The notes under the pieces are model-generated. The model ran no database searches, was not told where the DNA came from, and saw nothing but the letters and a program-made list of their open reading frames with translations. From Oscillospiraceae bacterium (GTDB taxonomy: Bacteria; Bacillota; Clostridia; Oscillospirales; Acutalibacteraceae): a stretch of 5,934 bases of DNA. Both the position numbers and the translations under genes were made by a program. Position 1 is the first letter of the stretch, and each line of letters opens with the position of its first letter. This document shows positions 4,857-5,934 of this stretch, in pieces. The stretch covers positions 1-5,934 of the forward strand of contig JAISRF010000236.1 of NCBI GenBank assembly GCA_031273775.1, read 5' to 3'.

Positions 4857-5934
4857 ATGGATATAAAGCGGCTGATTGAGGATTTTGGCGGCTGCTCCTG
4901 CGGACGTGAGCATCACGCTCTTATAAAGGCGGTGGAAATCGGGGAGGGACTGCTTGACCGGACGGCGGATATTTTAAACGCCCACGGTTTTCCACACGAT
5001 ATTCTGCTTGTCGCGGACAATAATACTCTGAATGCTTCGGCAGGTTTAACCGGCGCACTCACGGCTGGAGGGTTTAAGTTAAAACTCCGGCTGTTTGACG
5101 ACCTGCGGGTAGCGGATATGGCCGACGTGGACGCACTGACGGAGCTGTGCGGCGGCGGCGCCGGAATCCTTTCAGTGGGCAGCGGTTCGCTGAACGACAT
5201 CTGCCGTTTGGCGGCGTTACGGGCGGATAAGCGTTTCGCGATTTTTGCCACCGCACCGTCAATGGACGGCTTTGCCTCTGATTCCGCGCCAATCACCCGC
5301 GGAAATTTTAAAATTTCCTATCCCGCCCGTTGTCCGGAAATCATCATTGGGGACACCAATATTCTGGCGGCGGCTCCGGCGGAGTTGAAATCGGCGGGGT
5401 TCGGCGACATAATCGCCAAATACATTGCAATTGTTGACTGGAAAATCGCGCATCATACATCGGGTGAGTATTACTGCGAAAAAGTAGCGGCACTCACCAA
5501 AACCGCACTGAACAGAGTGGTGTCCATGGCGGATCGGGTAGCGCAAAACGATACCAACACCGCGGCGGCAATCATGGAGGCGCTGGTTATGGCGGGGCTG
5601 GCCATGTCGCTGGCGGGGTGTACTCGTCCCGCGTCCGGAGCGGAGCATATTATTTCGCACTTTTGGGAAATCAAAAAATTGGAGCAGGGTCTGCTTTCCG
5701 ACTTTCATGGGAAAAAGGTAGGCGTCGCTTCCCTGCTGACGGCGGATATGTATCAACGGCTGGCAGGCGCGTCCGATATTGATTTTCACGCAGAAACGCC
5801 GGACTGGGATGATATATACCGCGCCTACGGTACGAATTTCGCCGATGACCTGAAAAAGATGAACAACCCCACCGTCACCGCGAAAACCTCACCGGAGGTT
5901 TTGTCGCGGGAGTGGCAGAAAATCTGCGGGATTA
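4857..5934 (+). CDS. araM: sn-glycerol-1-phosphate dehydrogenase (AraM/EgsA family), C-terminus cut off
   Basis: 359 codons are visible of an enzyme usually about 390-430 residues long; the right edge cuts it. It belongs to the iron-type alcohol dehydrogenase fold and reduces dihydroxyacetone phosphate to sn-glycerol 1-phosphate with NAD(P)H. Visible motifs are the nucleotide-binding VGSGSLNDICR (residues 107-117), ATAPSMDGFAS (131-141), IIGDTNIL (163-170), AGFGDIIAKY (180-189) with metal ligand Asp184, RPASGAEHIISHFWE (257-271) with His264, and FHGKKVGV (283-290) with His284. These three ligands match those of the family (nickel or zinc). The alignment to B. subtilis EgsA, recalled from memory, is close at each motif. 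The N-terminus carries GGCSCGREHH (11-20), a Cys-x-Cys that EgsA lacks but that I recall in clostridial members. ATG 4857 has GGAG at 10-nt spacing. In B. subtilis the product feeds PcrB to make prenylglycerol phosphates; elsewhere araM sits in arabinose operons. Neither partner is visible here. Confidence 0.93.
   Translation, partial: MDIKRLIEDFGGCSCGREHHALIKAVEIGEGLLDRTADILNAHGFPHDILLVADNNTLNASAGLTGALTAGGFKLKLRLFDDLRVADMADVDALTELCGGGAGILSVGSGSLNDICRLAALRADKRFAIFATAPSMDGFASDSAPITRGNFKISYPARCPEIIIGDTNILAAAPAELKSAGFGDIIAKYIAIVDWKIAHHTSGEYYCEKVAALTKTALNRVVSMADRVAQNDTNTAAAIMEALVMAGLAMSLAGCTRPASGAEHIISHFWEIKKLEQGLLSDFHGKKVGVASLLTADMYQRLAGASDIDFHAETPDWDDIYRAYGTNFADDLKKMNNPTVTAKTSPEVLSREWQKICGI

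Noticed and set aside
5259..5789. A 176-codon minus-strand frame opposite araM
   Set aside because: It lies wholly within a coding sequence with conserved catalytic motifs, and its own translation is rich in Arg and shows no domain.
1..5934. CRISPR array, tRNA, rRNA, insertion sequence or riboswitch
   Set aside because: No regularly spaced repeats, tRNA-like cloverleaf, transposase frame or recognisable riboswitch core was seen on either strand by eye.

Overview
The window looks like a piece of chromosome from an anaerobic Firmicute of the class Clostridia, possibly an Oscillospirales-like lineage. The evidence is two small proteins that resemble clostridial families of unknown function (DUF6514-like and DUF6106-like), a large MalT-type LuxR regulator of the sort abundant in gut clostridia, AGGAG-type ribosome binding sites, and roughly balanced base composition. 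The lineage call is inference from gene content; no rRNA or other marker is present.

Layout. Bases 1-480 (minus strand) hold the N-terminal 160 codons of a GPH-family (MelB-like) sugar:cation symporter that runs off the left edge. Bases 481-649 are a divergent intergenic region. A small DUF6514-like gene follows (650-901, plus strand). It converges on a large LuxR/MalT-like ATPase regulator (953-3532, minus strand), and a perfect 21-bp inverted repeat lies between them, touching the regulator's stop codon. The divergent region 3533-3904 holds a strong promoter for the regulator, a strong promoter for the right-hand operon and, between them, a 21-codon relic of the C-terminus of an ABC exporter.

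The right-hand plus-strand group is a two-TM DUF6106-like membrane protein (3905-4423), holo-ACP synthase acpS overlapping it by 20 bp (4404-4763), and, after a 93-bp gap, an sn-glycerol-1-phosphate dehydrogenase of the AraM/EgsA family (4857 to the right edge, missing its C-terminus). No terminator is visible between these genes, so they probably form one operon. AcpS activates acyl carrier protein for lipid synthesis, and AraM makes the archaeal-type glycerol phosphate enantiomer, so a link to membrane lipids is possible but unproven.

I do not see a convincing undescribed system. The parts most worth a second look are the ABC exporter relic, the long perfect palindrome at the convergent gene ends, the 11-bp-spaced direct repeats behind the regulator's promoter, and the acpS-araM pairing.
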